Shown in pieces: positions 26,028 through 34,351 of a DNA stretch of 64,000 nucleotides. Where the stretch lies: the NCBI GenBank assembly GCA_002733205.1, contig NVUW01000015.1, positions 1 through 64,000 of the forward strand, written 5' to 3'. Source of the DNA: Thalassobium sp. GTDB taxonomy: Bacteria > Pseudomonadota > Gammaproteobacteria > Pseudomonadales > Oceanobacteraceae. A program made the translations under genes and the position numbers. The notes under the pieces were generated by a model. The model was not told the DNA's origin. It worked only from the letters and a program-made list of their open reading frames with translations, and ran no database searches. Position 1 is the first letter of the stretch. The number at the start of each line of letters is the position of its first letter.

Positions 26028-26416
26028 TGGCTAAATCTCCTCCCTCGTAGGGACAGTATGGCAGTTATTATAGATAATTGCACAAACCCTGCGGGTGCTT
26101 GAGCCGACCACCCCTTATTCAGAAGAGAGATATAGTCCACATTGTTAGTAATGTAGAGTGAGCCCATAGGTAGCTTGTATCCACGCAACGTACTGAAGCC
26201 CGAGCTTTGTATGGAGGAGTTAAGACTCTTACCGTAAACGCCAGCTTCTCCCTCAAATGATTCACCAATAGAAGGAACCCAGTTAGTAATAGCATGTGCA
26301 GTATCCTCTGGCGTCGTCTCGGTAAGAGTCAACGCTACTTGTTCCGTTACAACTACGGCGACCTTCTCAATGAATCGATTAAGGTCGCCAATTAGTAGTG
26401 CAGTTTGTTTAGGCAT
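26024..26416 (-). CDS. HK97 gp10-like neck / tail completion protein
   Basis: 130 residues. The end of the protein (NNVDYISLLNKGWSAQAPAGF) carries the conserved Y-x-x-x-L-x-x-G-x-S-x-Q-A-P-x-G-F signature of HK97 gp10-like neck proteins, and an early VVVTEQVALTLTETTPEDT helix fits. It is encoded directly before the tail terminator. Confidence 0.8.
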   Translation of the reverse strand: MPKQTALLIGDLNRFIEKVAVVVTEQVALTLTETTPEDTAHAITNWVPSIGESFEGEAGVYGKSLNSSIQSSGFSTLRGYKLPMGSLYITNNVDYISLLNKGWSAQAPAGFVQLSIITAILSLRGRRFSQ

Positions 26417-26446
26417 AGTCCTTCCCTTCTACTTTGACCCTTACAA

Positions 26447-26476
26447 TAAAAAAGGGACTTTAGAAGTCCCTTTTTT
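26447..26476 (-). terminator. Bidirectional intrinsic terminator
   Basis: AAAAAAGGGACTT-TAG-AAGTCCCTTTTTT: a 13-bp symmetric hairpin with T-runs in both readings, between the lysine-rich 92-residue gene and the neck genes. Confidence 0.85.
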
Positions 26477-26480
26477 ATGA

Positions 26481-26759
26481 TTAATCCTTTTTCTTCTTTC
26501 GCCGAGAGGGCTTGTCTTTCTTTCCCTTCTCAACCTCTACTACAGGAACAGGAGATTTACTCGCCTTTTGTTTCCGAGCCTTTAACTCATCTTCGCTGAT
26601 AAGTTTACGGGTTCTCAACATCACTTCCATTTTACGCGGAGTAATAGCAATGTTCTTATATAAGAAAGGGACGCCAATCGCATATTCTTTACCGGCATAC
26701 CGAAGGGCTTTACCTGTAAATAGCTTCATTCCCTTTATGAATAATACTGTCTGTCTCAT
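26481..26759 (-). CDS. Small lysine-rich protein of unknown function
   Basis: 92 residues: an N-terminal half with GKALRYAGKEYAIGVPFLY and a C-terminal lysine-rich tail (SRRKKKKD). It lies alone between two hairpin terminators, after the major capsid gene. Head-completion is possible from position; the basic tail could contact DNA. No family recognised. Confidence 0.55.
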   Translation of the reverse strand: MRQTVLFIKGMKLFTGKALRYAGKEYAIGVPFLYKNIAITPRKMEVMLRTRKLISEDELKARKQKASKSPVPVVEVEKGKKDKPSRRKKKKD

Positions 26760-26779
26760 TGGGTACCACCTTTAAATAG

Positions 26780-26803
26780 GTTACCCCACCGAAGTGGGGT
26801 AAC
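26780..26803 (-). terminator. UUCG hairpin after the major capsid gene
   Basis: On the minus strand GTTACCCCAC-TTCG-GTGGGGTAAC forms a perfect 10-bp stem with a UUCG loop, followed only by CTATTT. It may be a partial terminator or a 3' mRNA-stabilising hairpin that raises capsid mRNA levels over downstream genes. Confidence 0.65.
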
Positions 26804-26823
26804 TCACTATACTACTTTATTTA

Positions 26824-27783
26824 TTACGATGTTGCTGCTGGAATGTAAGTTCCAAGATCAACCGCAATTTGCTTAACAGCATAAGCCATACCGATTTCGA
26901 TACGATCAGATTCAATTGCTTCCATTCGGAACTTCTTGATACGAGAACCGTAAGCAGAAGCGCCGTATAGACCATCCCAGCTAAATGTGTAACCAGCCGA
27001 CGCTGTCATTAAGCCAGGGTTACGGTTAGAGTAACAGATCAAACAACCATGCTTGTTGGCGATGAATGAGATTACATCCGTTGCGCCTTCTTTTGCTGTG
27101 TTCTGAATTGCATTTAGTACAATAATGCGTTCCATCTCGAACAACTCTGCAAGCTGTTGATGCTTAGTGATTGCGATACCTGAAGTCTGACCAGCTTTAA
27201 TACGGTCAACTACGTCAGGGTGATTCTTAAGCTTGTTGTAAACGTTACGGCCTAAAACCATAGTGTTTGCAATCTTGCCTGTTTTTTCTAACATGTCAGT
27301 AACGATTTCTTCAATGTCAGTGATAGGATCACTTGCGTCATCCTGCCATCCAGTTGCAACCGTTGCATCAGTTCCCCAATTACCGGCAGAGAAGAAGTTT
27401 GCACACCAGTTAGCTTCACGGAAAAGATTCGCTTTATCAGTAACGAATGTTACAGCTTCACGATCCAAAGCTAATGGAGAATCTTGGTTGGCACGACGTT
27501 GATCATCAATGTCATGGTGGAAGCCATAGACTTTACAGAAGTAGTTATCCTGCCCTAGTTTGTAGCCGCTACCTTTGGTTTCTGTACCAGGGGCGCGTTC
27601 TTCCATCTCATTACGAAGGAAGTCACCTTGGTCATATGTATAGAACAAATCGCTTTGCATCTGTACAGGGATGTTAGGGAAAATACTATCCGTCTGAAAC
27701 ATTGATTGATCTTGGATAAGAGCAATGGATATATTGCTCAAAGGTTTGTTGATATGCACATCACTAGCTAATGGTGTAGGCAT
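26824..27783 (-). CDS. Major capsid protein (HK97-fold type)
   Basis: 319 residues. The sequence FQTDSIFPNIPVQMQSDLFY, then KVYGFHHDIDDQRRANQDSP and DREAVTFVTDKANLFREAN, is typical of phage major capsid proteins (N-arm followed by E-loop and spine helix). Late parts (NRNPGLMTASAGYTFSW ... GAYAVKQIAVDLG-like) form the A-domain. Gene order protease-scaffold-decoration-capsid supports it. Expression is probably tuned by the hairpin that follows. Confidence 0.88.
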   Translation of the reverse strand: MPTPLASDVHINKPLSNISIALIQDQSMFQTDSIFPNIPVQMQSDLFYTYDQGDFLRNEMEERAPGTETKGSGYKLGQDNYFCKVYGFHHDIDDQRRANQDSPLALDREAVTFVTDKANLFREANWCANFFSAGNWGTDATVATGWQDDASDPITDIEEIVTDMLEKTGKIANTMVLGRNVYNKLKNHPDVVDRIKAGQTSGIAITKHQQLAELFEMERIIVLNAIQNTAKEGATDVISFIANKHGCLICYSNRNPGLMTASAGYTFSWDGLYGASAYGSRIKKFRMEAIESDRIEIGMAYAVKQIAVDLGTYIPAATS

Positions 27784-27846
27784 CTTTCTTATTCCTCAAA
27801 AATTTATAATTTGGTTAAATATTACAGTTAATAAAAAAGCTGCTTA

Positions 27847-28248
27847 CTATAGGACGTGTGGGCTAATCAACAGGATGGAACCAATCTCATCGATCACTCC
27901 ACCATCTTCAACGATACCACGAACAACATCGCCAACACCGGCCACAACCGCTCGACCCGACGCATCAGATGTTACGTTTTGTCCAGGGGTCACAGTGCCA
28001 CCAAGCAAAATCTTACTAATACCCTGAACCTTTACAGGGGCTGCTTGATCTGCTGCGGGCTTAGAATCCAAAACGCCATAAGCGAGAAGACCTGCACCAC
28101 AACGAATCATTGTCGGTACTGCTGTAGTACCACCAGCAATTACAAAACGTTGAAAACCGCTAGTAGCGCCGGTACCTGTCAATGTGTCACTAGACAAATC
28201 GGTAGTGATTATTTTAGTGACTTTTACTAAGTTACCTTCTAAAGACAT
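27847..28248 (-). CDS. Capsid decoration (cement) protein
   Basis: 133 residues, glycine- and valine-rich, beta type. The segment KILLGGTVTPGQNVTSDASGR followed by a final GSILLI is the usual DUF2190-like/decoration arrangement. It sits between scaffold and major capsid genes, the usual decoration-protein location. Confidence 0.75.
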   Translation of the reverse strand: MSLEGNLVKVTKIITTDLSSDTLTGTGATSGFQRFVIAGGTTAVPTMIRCGAGLLAYGVLDSKPAADQAAPVKVQGISKILLGGTVTPGQNVTSDASGRAVVAGVGDVVRGIVEDGGVIDEIGSILLISPHVL

Positions 28249-28309
28249 GATAAAACTCCAAATAAACTAATTCTGTTTTACTACGGTATGTTAAGTACTG
28301 TAGTGGCTA

Positions 28310-28975
28310 TTAAGCAAGCTGCTTATAAAGAGCTTCACCTTCTTTCGTGTTTAGGACGGCATCATAAGCAACAGTGAAAGTTACACCATGCTTATCTTGA
28401 TGGGTCTTGGCCATTGCATCAAGCTCATCATTTGCATCAGTAACTGACTTTTCAGTAGTTACACCTTCAATATTGAATGCTTTTTTCATGCCGACGTTTT
28501 GAGCGGTAACAATTTTCATTACTTCATTTTTAACTGTTACATCGCTAATGGTATCAACAGCTTTTAGCAAAGCAACCTTATGCTCTTCAGCGCCAGGAAC
28601 GTGACTAAGCTCAACACCAACACGAGATTTATAAAGCGAAGTAAGCTGTGAAGCTTCTAGTGCTTTATTAGTAGTAACCATCGCATCCATATTCTTGGCC
28701 ATGGCCAACATTGCAGGATCACAAGACTTACGGAACTCGATACCTTCAAGGTTAGTGAATACAACGGGGTCTTCAGACGTAGCGGCTTTTACCAATGCGT
28801 CACGACCTTCAGTTTCCATTTCTTGGAATATTGCTTTGTTAGTATCATTCAATGTGGCGTAATGAGATTTATGTAGGTCAGTCATTGAGGCTAGTGCAGT
28901 AAGTACTGCCACTTGCTTAGTTAACTCTAAAACCTTTTTGCCGTCATCAGTCACTTTATCATCTGTTTTAGACAT
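28310..28975 (-). CDS. Nested scaffold protein from an internal start (possible)
   Basis: Inside the preceding gene a strong site (AAGAAGGA, 7 bases) precedes an ATG at 28975 that would give a 221-residue protein starting MSKTDDKVTDDGKKVLELTK. Nested scaffold genes within protease-scaffold genes are known in lambda-like phages. Whether the internal start is used cannot be told from sequence. Confidence 0.4.
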   Translation of the reverse strand: MSKTDDKVTDDGKKVLELTKQVAVLTALASMTDLHKSHYATLNDTNKAIFQEMETEGRDALVKAATSEDPVVFTNLEGIEFRKSCDPAMLAMAKNMDAMVTTNKALEASQLTSLYKSRVGVELSHVPGAEEHKVALLKAVDTISDVTVKNEVMKIVTAQNVGMKKAFNIEGVTTEKSVTDANDELDAMAKTHQDKHGVTFTVAYDAVLNTKEGEALYKQLA

Positions 28976-29443
28976 TTCTATATCCTTCTTTGGGATTGTG
29001 GCTGGAACAGCCTCGGTTGATTTATTTAATTCTTGAACTTCTTTTGCAAATTTTCTAATACGAAGAGCCCCACTTTTATTAAGTGCGGTAAAATCCTCTT
29101 CGCTCTTCTTCATATCTTGAATGGTAGCACCAAATGACTGTAGTACCTCACCAAATGAAGCGGTAGGATCATCGTACTTCGTGATATTCCAGATGATGTC
29201 ATAAGCAGCATCTTCAAATGCGTCAGTGTAATCCCACATCTTGTAGATAACACTTCGAATACTTTCCTGCACTTCCATATTTTCAACAGCGGCAAGAAAG
29301 AGATTTTTTGCAAGCTCTTCGTCGTTACCTGTTTTAACCATGGCAACTGTAGAACCCGTTTGGGCTCCAATGGGAACACCCGAAATTTCCTTCAATACCA
29401 ACTTGCTTGCTACCTGTTTGTTTGTATTACCGTCAGCACGCAT
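28310..29443 (-). CDS. Capsid protease C-terminal part fused to scaffold
   Basis: 377 residues. The first roughly 40 (SKLVLKEISGVPIGAQTG-TVAMVK) resemble the strand that follows the catalytic region of XkdF-type proteases (EISLVD-x-x-AN). Residues about 45-140 are helical, and the last roughly 220 form a coiled-coil scaffold region. The gene starts five bases after the stop of the XkdF N-terminal ORF, so the family appears divided over two reading frames. An internal ribosome site may also give a shorter scaffold. Confidence 0.7.
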   Translation of the reverse strand: MRADGNTNKQVASKLVLKEISGVPIGAQTGSTVAMVKTGNDEELAKNLFLAAVENMEVQESIRSVIYKMWDYTDAFEDAAYDIIWNITKYDDPTASFGEVLQSFGATIQDMKKSEEDFTALNKSGALRIRKFAKEVQELNKSTEAVPATIPKKDIEMSKTDDKVTDDGKKVLELTKQVAVLTALASMTDLHKSHYATLNDTNKAIFQEMETEGRDALVKAATSEDPVVFTNLEGIEFRKSCDPAMLAMAKNMDAMVTTNKALEASQLTSLYKSRVGVELSHVPGAEEHKVALLKAVDTISDVTVKNEVMKIVTAQNVGMKKAFNIEGVTTEKSVTDANDELDAMAKTHQDKHGVTFTVAYDAVLNTKEGEALYKQLA

Positions 29444-29448
29444 TGCTT

Positions 29449-29871
29449 TTACTCCACATCAATCCAGGCAGCAGCACCACCTATTGAAAAATCTTTATAC
29501 TCACCAGACTTAAACTTGGCAAGCGTTTCGTCATCTGAGACATAAACAGTCACGAGAACACCAGATTTACCCTTGGTGTCAATATCCAGACTCTTGGCTA
29601 GATCCAATGATAGTGGATAAGCGAAGCGAACGCTACCCATGGGCTCCCCTTCATGGCACGCCTTCATTACAGTTTCTTCCTGCATGAACACATTCCAGCC
29701 TTCAAGAGCCACTTGCTCGGGTATATGCTGGTTGTCAGTGTCGAAGTAGTCCTCACCATTGCTTTTGCAGACCTGGCCCCACCCAAACACTAAACGTAGC
29801 TCAGAATCGATTTTATCGACTCTGGACAGGGTTACACTACCCTCTTTATGCATTTTGACTAATTTGGACAT
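29449..29871 (-). CDS. XkdF-like capsid maturation protease, N-terminal part
   Basis: 140 residues. Pattern of the family: LRLVFGWGQVCKSNGEDYFDTDNQHI, EQVALEGWNVFM, HEGEPMGSVRFAYPL, GVLVTVYVSDDETLAKFKSG and the terminal KDFSIGGAAAW. The histidine (H-EGE) and FSIGG elements correspond to the catalytic core of the serine protease family. The ORF ends right after FSIGG, while relatives continue; the continuation seems to be in the next gene. Confidence 0.75.
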   Translation of the reverse strand: MSKLVKMHKEGSVTLSRVDKIDSELRLVFGWGQVCKSNGEDYFDTDNQHIPEQVALEGWNVFMQEETVMKACHEGEPMGSVRFAYPLSLDLAKSLDIDTKGKSGVLVTVYVSDDETLAKFKSGEYKDFSIGGAAAWIDVE

Positions 29872-29929
29872 TATGTCCCTCCTGTTGATACAATTCTAAT
29901 CTACTAATTGCTTTTTGTAAAATCTTATG

Positions 29930-30295
29930 CTATCTGCCTTGACAAACGAAGGTAGCCCCCGCAGGATCTCGGGCCGGAACACCTGCAATTTCCCAAGTTT
30001 CCTCTTCAATGAAGATGGTATCCCCTATCATGGGTATCTGGCCCCCTTCGATCAGAGCAGCCATTAGAGTTATCTTTCTATCCCTACGCTTGATAGAAGT
30101 GCCGTTAAGCTCCAAGTCAGTATAGGACTCAATAAACCCCTCTGCACCATAAGCTGTTTCTGTGGCATCGAGCATCTTTGTTCTATTGGCCGGGTCTCTG
30201 CCACCTGACACAACTTTGGTAAGGACAGCAGGGAGCAAGTTTCCTTTCATCGCATCCCCTACCAATCCTGCAATATCCGTATCAAATAAATTCAT
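29930..30295 (-). CDS. Head-tail joining protein (likely)
   Basis: 121 residues. The sequence has a short helical start (GLVGDAMKGNLLPAVL) and a beta barrel-like remainder ending MIGDTIFIEEETWEIAGVPA with PAGATFVCQGR, a layout common in phage neck or tail-attachment proteins. The position between adhesin genes and protease is atypical for this, so the call is tentative. Confidence 0.5.
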   Translation of the reverse strand: MNLFDTDIAGLVGDAMKGNLLPAVLTKVVSGGRDPANRTKMLDATETAYGAEGFIESYTDLELNGTSIKRRDRKITLMAALIEGGQIPMIGDTIFIEEETWEIAGVPARDPAGATFVCQGR

Positions 30296-30300
30296 GTGTT

Positions 30301-30660
30301 CTACCTCTGCTTGTAATTGACGCCAAAGGATCGTTCATACTTCCGGCCTTGTGGCGATGTGGTGAAATTCACTTTACCTTCCATGACAATTCCCGCTTGA
30401 TCAAACTCAGGGTCATCCTGATTGAGTATGTCTATCGAAGCCCATACAACAATCTTTTTACTTGTCACATCTAAAGAGACAGGGTTGTCATCTCCTACGC
30501 CATCAAACTTCCACCCTAGTCCAGTAGTTAATACAGTAAGTACAACTGTAGGCAGCTCAATGACCTCTGTATCTTCTAACTGACCTGTTAGGTTCAAAAG
30601 AAAATCGGTATAGTCGCCAGGATCTGGCGTCTCTTCTGCTGTAATTAGATTAGTTGTCAT
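30301..30660 (-). CDS. Unknown structural-region protein
   Basis: 119 residues, acidic N-terminus then beta strands (IELPTVVLTVLTTGLGWKFDG, KKIVVWASIDILN). Five bases upstream of the previous gene and overlapping the repeat-protein gene by four bases. Probably virion-associated by context; no family recognised. Confidence 0.5.
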   Translation of the reverse strand: MTTNLITAEETPDPGDYTDFLLNLTGQLEDTEVIELPTVVLTVLTTGLGWKFDGVGDDNPVSLDVTSKKIVVWASIDILNQDDPEFDQAGIVMEGKVNFTTSPQGRKYERSFGVNYKQR

Positions 30661-31931
30661 AAGTCCACTGTCCTAGATTTATTTGAGGTGAAAATGATTT
30701 CTCTTGAACCCGCAGTAGGATATTCAATAATCCTTCCATTAGGTGTTGTAATTTCGTAGTCATCACGCCCTTTCACTTTTGCGTTTCCTGCCTTAACTAC
30801 TCCTGTCACCTCGAAGATGAATCCGGCAAAGGATGTGACTTTTGCATTACCTGCTTTAACCACCCCCGTTGCAAACTTCGAGTTACTTACTGCTGCGTTG
30901 CCTTCAACCTTAGCATTGTTAGCTTTCACTACTCCTATTGCATCATGTTCTACATTAGCATTACCAATGATCTTGGCGTTACCTGCTTTTACAATGCCAT
31001 TTGCAGCTAGGTTAGAATCTGCGTTACCTACAATCTTAGCACTATTTGCTTTAACTGCACCAAAGGCAAACTTACCTTGTCCAGCATTACCAACGATCTT
31101 AGCATTGCCAGCTTTTACCACACCATCTGATTGTCTTTCAACACTCACTAAGGATACGACTTTAGCATTGCCCGCTTTAACTGCACTAACTGTAGTCTGT
31201 ATGATTCGATCAGCAAGGCTAACAACCTTTGCATTGCCCGCCTTAACAACAGCATCATCGCTTCTGACTGTTCGTAGTGCATCACCAGTAATAACTGCAT
31301 TGCCTGCTTTTACTACCCCGTTCGAGACGTGTTGTCCTGCGGTAGATGAGTTACCTACAATTTTAGCATTACCTGCCTTTACTACTCCTGTGCTTGAATG
31401 GTCAATGTTAGATGCACCAACTACTTTCGCATTACCTGCCTTAACCGCTCCTGAGGCGTTAGTGACATTATTGACAGCAGCGTTACCTACTATAGTAGCA
31501 TTACTTGCTTTAACCGCGCCACCAGACTGCCTCTCAACCCCTGCTAAGGATATGACTTTAGCGTTGCCCGCTTTAACTGCACTAGTCGTAGTCTGCACAA
31601 TCCGATCGGCAATGCTGACAACCTTTGCATTGCCTGCCTTAACAACAGCATCGTCACTTCTGACTGTTCGCATCGCATCGCCGGTAATGACTGCATTACC
31701 CGCTTTTACTACGCCACTTGAGTTGTGCTGTCCTGCGGTAGAAGAGTTACCCACGATTTTAGCATTACCGGCCTTAACTGCACCGACAACTTGGAGGATG
31801 GGGATAGCATTACCCAGCACTTTTGCATTGCCTGCTTTTACCACCCCACTAGAGCTGTGAACCACATCGCCCTGTAAAATCGATGGGGTTTTTCCTATTG
31901 CTCTGCTGTTAAATGCACTTGTGTTATTCAT
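30657..31931 (-). CDS. 17-copy repeat protein (putative adhesin/fibre)
   Basis: 424 residues made almost entirely of 17 repeats of about 19-24 residues built on [AVI]VKAGNAK[VI]. Repeats 2-5 (KIVGNSSTAGQH, AVITGDAMRTVRSDD, KVVSIADRIVQ, KVISLAGVERQS) are duplicated as block 8-11 with few changes. The pattern with glycine/asparagine turns fits a beta-solenoid or filamentous fibre. A non-repeat N-terminus of about 29 residues and a C-terminus (RDDYEITTPNGRIIEYP) flank it. It is encoded beside the esterase adhesin, so host-surface binding is the best guess. Confidence 0.65.
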   Translation of the reverse strand: MNNTSAFNSRAIGKTPSILQGDVVHSSSGVVKAGNAKVLGNAIPILQVVGAVKAGNAKIVGNSSTAGQHNSSGVVKAGNAVITGDAMRTVRSDDAVVKAGNAKVVSIADRIVQTTTSAVKAGNAKVISLAGVERQSGGAVKASNATIVGNAAVNNVTNASGAVKAGNAKVVGASNIDHSSTGVVKAGNAKIVGNSSTAGQHVSNGVVKAGNAVITGDALRTVRSDDAVVKAGNAKVVSLADRIIQTTVSAVKAGNAKVVSLVSVERQSDGVVKAGNAKIVGNAGQGKFAFGAVKANSAKIVGNADSNLAANGIVKAGNAKIIGNANVEHDAIGVVKANNAKVEGNAAVSNSKFATGVVKAGNAKVTSFAGFIFEVTGVVKAGNAKVKGRDDYEITTPNGRIIEYPTAGSREIIFTSNKSRTVDL

Positions 31932-34351
31932 TACGCTGGGAACTCCCCAATTACCGCAAGCATGTCAGCTTGAGAAAGGATAGAAGGTATCAATACAATA
32001 TCATATATCAAGCCATTTAGGTCTAGTGAACTTGAAGAAGACAGCGCACCTATGAACACCCCTGTTGTGGTATTGGTATTAACCGCCATAGCTGTTTGAG
32101 TTGAGTTTATCACCCCGGCACTGTCATACATTTTTGTTTCTAATGTGGAGGCATTGAAAGTAACTACCATCGTTGTAATTACATCTTGAGGGAAGAAATC
32201 GCCTGTAGACGTATGCACATCCGATATTGAGCTGTTGCCTTGCATCCTAAGTTCAAAGCCGCTGTTTGTTTTTATCCCCATGGCATTACCAGTGTTAAAG
32301 TAAATACCTTCATTCGCAGCGTTGGATTTTCTCTCAGTTCTTACAATGAATGTCCAGTCTCCACTAGAAGGTATGGCTCCACCTGTGGGAACCTCCAACC
32401 TACCATCGGTATCATTGCCCCTTAGATTTATTGCACCTCCATCTAAGGTTACTCCTCTACTCGCTACAGGGAATGCATGGAAACCATTTCCTGACTGATC
32501 AAGCCAATCCACTGAAGGGGCGTTTACGCTTTGCCCTATACCCTTACGGAACCAAACTATAGGTGATAATGCCAATGTTGGTGAGGCATTGTGCTGCTCT
32601 GTTAGTACACTAGTAAACGTTCCATTCCCTATGCTATTTATTGCATACATTCTAAAGTCGTAGTCAGTGTCCGCTGCTGGCGCTGTAAACGCATGACTTA
32701 CTGTAGCCTGAGATGCTATAGGTATATCCGCTATTTCTACACCAAAGGTTCCCACCCCGGTTTCCCTTACCTGTATAACGTAGCTAGTTACTACAGGGTC
32801 AAAGACCAATGCGTCCCATGTTATTTGAAGCTGTGTTGACCCATCAGCTACTGCAAAGTTTGCAGGGGCTGAAGGTACAATATCTAGCAATGGTGTTTCT
32901 GTTAGTAAGCTTTCATTAGAAAACCCTACCGCAGATCTACCCCTAAGCTCAACCTCATATTCAATACCGTTCGTTAGTCCTGTAAATATATGGGATGTTT
33001 GAACATTTGTTTTTGTTACTACAGAACCATAACTACCCCCACTAGGCTTTATGCGTAACTGATAATCAATGATAGGTTCTGGCTTCTCATCAATGTCTGG
33101 TGTCAGATCCCAAGTTACAGTTAGTTGCTCTTCTTGCTCCGTTATTAAGGGATTCACCATTGCTAAGGGTCGTTGAGCCCAGAAATTTCTATTGCCATAA
33201 CCTACCGCTTCAAGGTAAGCCTCATAGAACTGTAGTCCCCTTTCTCTTTGTCCCGCTGCGTCAGTATGTAGATTTCCTACTCCCGCATAAGTCCAACTAT
33301 TATTAACGGGCTTGTAAACGCACATATGGTTCGCATCAGCCAAAGCCTGCATATCCTCTCTGATCTGATTACCATTAGCTGTTGCTAGTTCTCTAATGCC
33401 TCCTATTATGAAAGGAACCATGTTTAGGCTACTTTGCTTCGCATTAAATGTTATGCCGGTTCCATCCCTTAATGCATCTATAAAGCCTTGTGCTGCTGCT
33501 TGCCATTCACCAGGGTCTAATGTTCCGCTAAGCGTATCTGACTCCCCTTGCTGTAGTACTATAACTTCAATTTCGTTATCTGGGTGAGCAGCAAGAAACT
33601 CATTTATCATTAGTACAGTATAAAGGTACATTGAGCCCGACGGTGTAGCCCACTCTTGTGAACTCTGTGTAAATGCTGTACTACCATGCCCGCAAGGTAG
33701 TATACAAGTTCTCGCGTTTGTGTGCCGGACTCTGCCCCTAGACATAGCTTTTGCAAAAGTTAAACATGGGCCTGCGCTTGTTGGCCGGGTAGTCCCTGTT
33801 ATATCTGTTGAATTTGAGGAAGCGTTGCCATCTGTTGCATGATCTAAAGGCTCTGTAGCTATAACAAACCTATCCATGATATTAGTGTCATCAGCCTCAA
33901 AAGCGGAATGGTCTAACGTATATCTAGCACTCTTCCTGTACTGTAGTATGTTAGCATCCGGCACATCTAGTATAGGGTCATAACCTAACATTCCCGCACT
34001 CTCGTCTTCCCCGTTATGCCCCACAAGGTTAGACTGTCCTGCCATGACCTGTCCTAACATCCCTCCTAAGTTTGAATTGAATATGTACTCATCAAAAGCA
34101 GACATTATGAAAACACCGTTCTCAAAATAGAACCCACTTGCATTATTCTCGTGGAAAGTTTCTATCCATAAGCCTTCAGACGTAATGGTACCTTCAACCA
34201 ATACGCTATAATTCACATCGACTTTATCTGTTATGTAATACCAACCCCTAGAATTAATAGCGGCTGTTTCAGCCCCCACTACCGCAGTAAGCCGGAAGGG
34301 GGCTGACGTATCAGTTGAAGTGTATTCGACCCTCGTTTTTAATCCTGACAT
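31931..34351 (-). CDS. Tail adhesin with SASA-type carbohydrate esterase, fibronectin and LamG domains
   Basis: 806 residues. The central domain has the SGNH/SASA esterase motifs: GQSN (105-108, nucleophile serine), QQGESD (267-272) and NLHTDAAGQRERG with the catalytic histidine (362), predicted to remove O-acetyl groups from surface polysaccharide. Two fibronectin type III-like domains follow (about 395-590; AFVDYQLRIKPSGG and SYVIQVRETG regions), then a LamG/concanavalin-like lectin domain (about 600-806; WLDQSGNGFHA). It probably binds and modifies the host O-antigen or capsule during adsorption. Immediately preceded by an inactive-looking paralogue. Confidence 0.78.
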   Translation of the reverse strand: MSGLKTRVEYTSTDTSAPFRLTAVVGAETAAINSRGWYYITDKVDVNYSVLVEGTITSEGLWIETFHENNASGFYFENGVFIMSAFDEYIFNSNLGGMLGQVMAGQSNLVGHNGEDESAGMLGYDPILDVPDANILQYRKSARYTLDHSAFEADDTNIMDRFVIATEPLDHATDGNASSNSTDITGTTRPTSAGPCLTFAKAMSRGRVRHTNARTCILPCGHGSTAFTQSSQEWATPSGSMYLYTVLMINEFLAAHPDNEIEVIVLQQGESDTLSGTLDPGEWQAAAQGFIDALRDGTGITFNAKQSSLNMVPFIIGGIRELATANGNQIREDMQALADANHMCVYKPVNNSWTYAGVGNLHTDAAGQRERGLQFYEAYLEAVGYGNRNFWAQRPLAMVNPLITEQEEQLTVTWDLTPDIDEKPEPIIDYQLRIKPSGGSYGSVVTKTNVQTSHIFTGLTNGIEYEVELRGRSAVGFSNESLLTETPLLDIVPSAPANFAVADGSTQLQITWDALVFDPVVTSYVIQVRETGVGTFGVEIADIPIASQATVSHAFTAPAADTDYDFRMYAINSIGNGTFTSVLTEQHNASPTLALSPIVWFRKGIGQSVNAPSVDWLDQSGNGFHAFPVASRGVTLDGGAINLRGNDTDGRLEVPTGGAIPSSGDWTFIVRTERKSNAANEGIYFNTGNAMGIKTNSGFELRMQGNSSISDVHTSTGDFFPQDVITTMVVTFNASTLETKMYDSAGVINSTQTAMAVNTNTTTGVFIGALSSSSSLDLNGLIYDIVLIPSILSQADMLAVIGEFPA

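Noticed and set aside
30817..31860. Long plus-strand frame (about 347 codons) antisense to the repeat protein
   Set aside because: It mirrors the repeats of the real minus-strand gene (LALPAFTTP pattern), lacks a ribosome site and a plausible protein composition.
30657..31931. CRISPR-like periodic repeats
   Set aside because: The periodicity is coding: repeats stay in frame, vary at synonymous positions and have no unique spacers.
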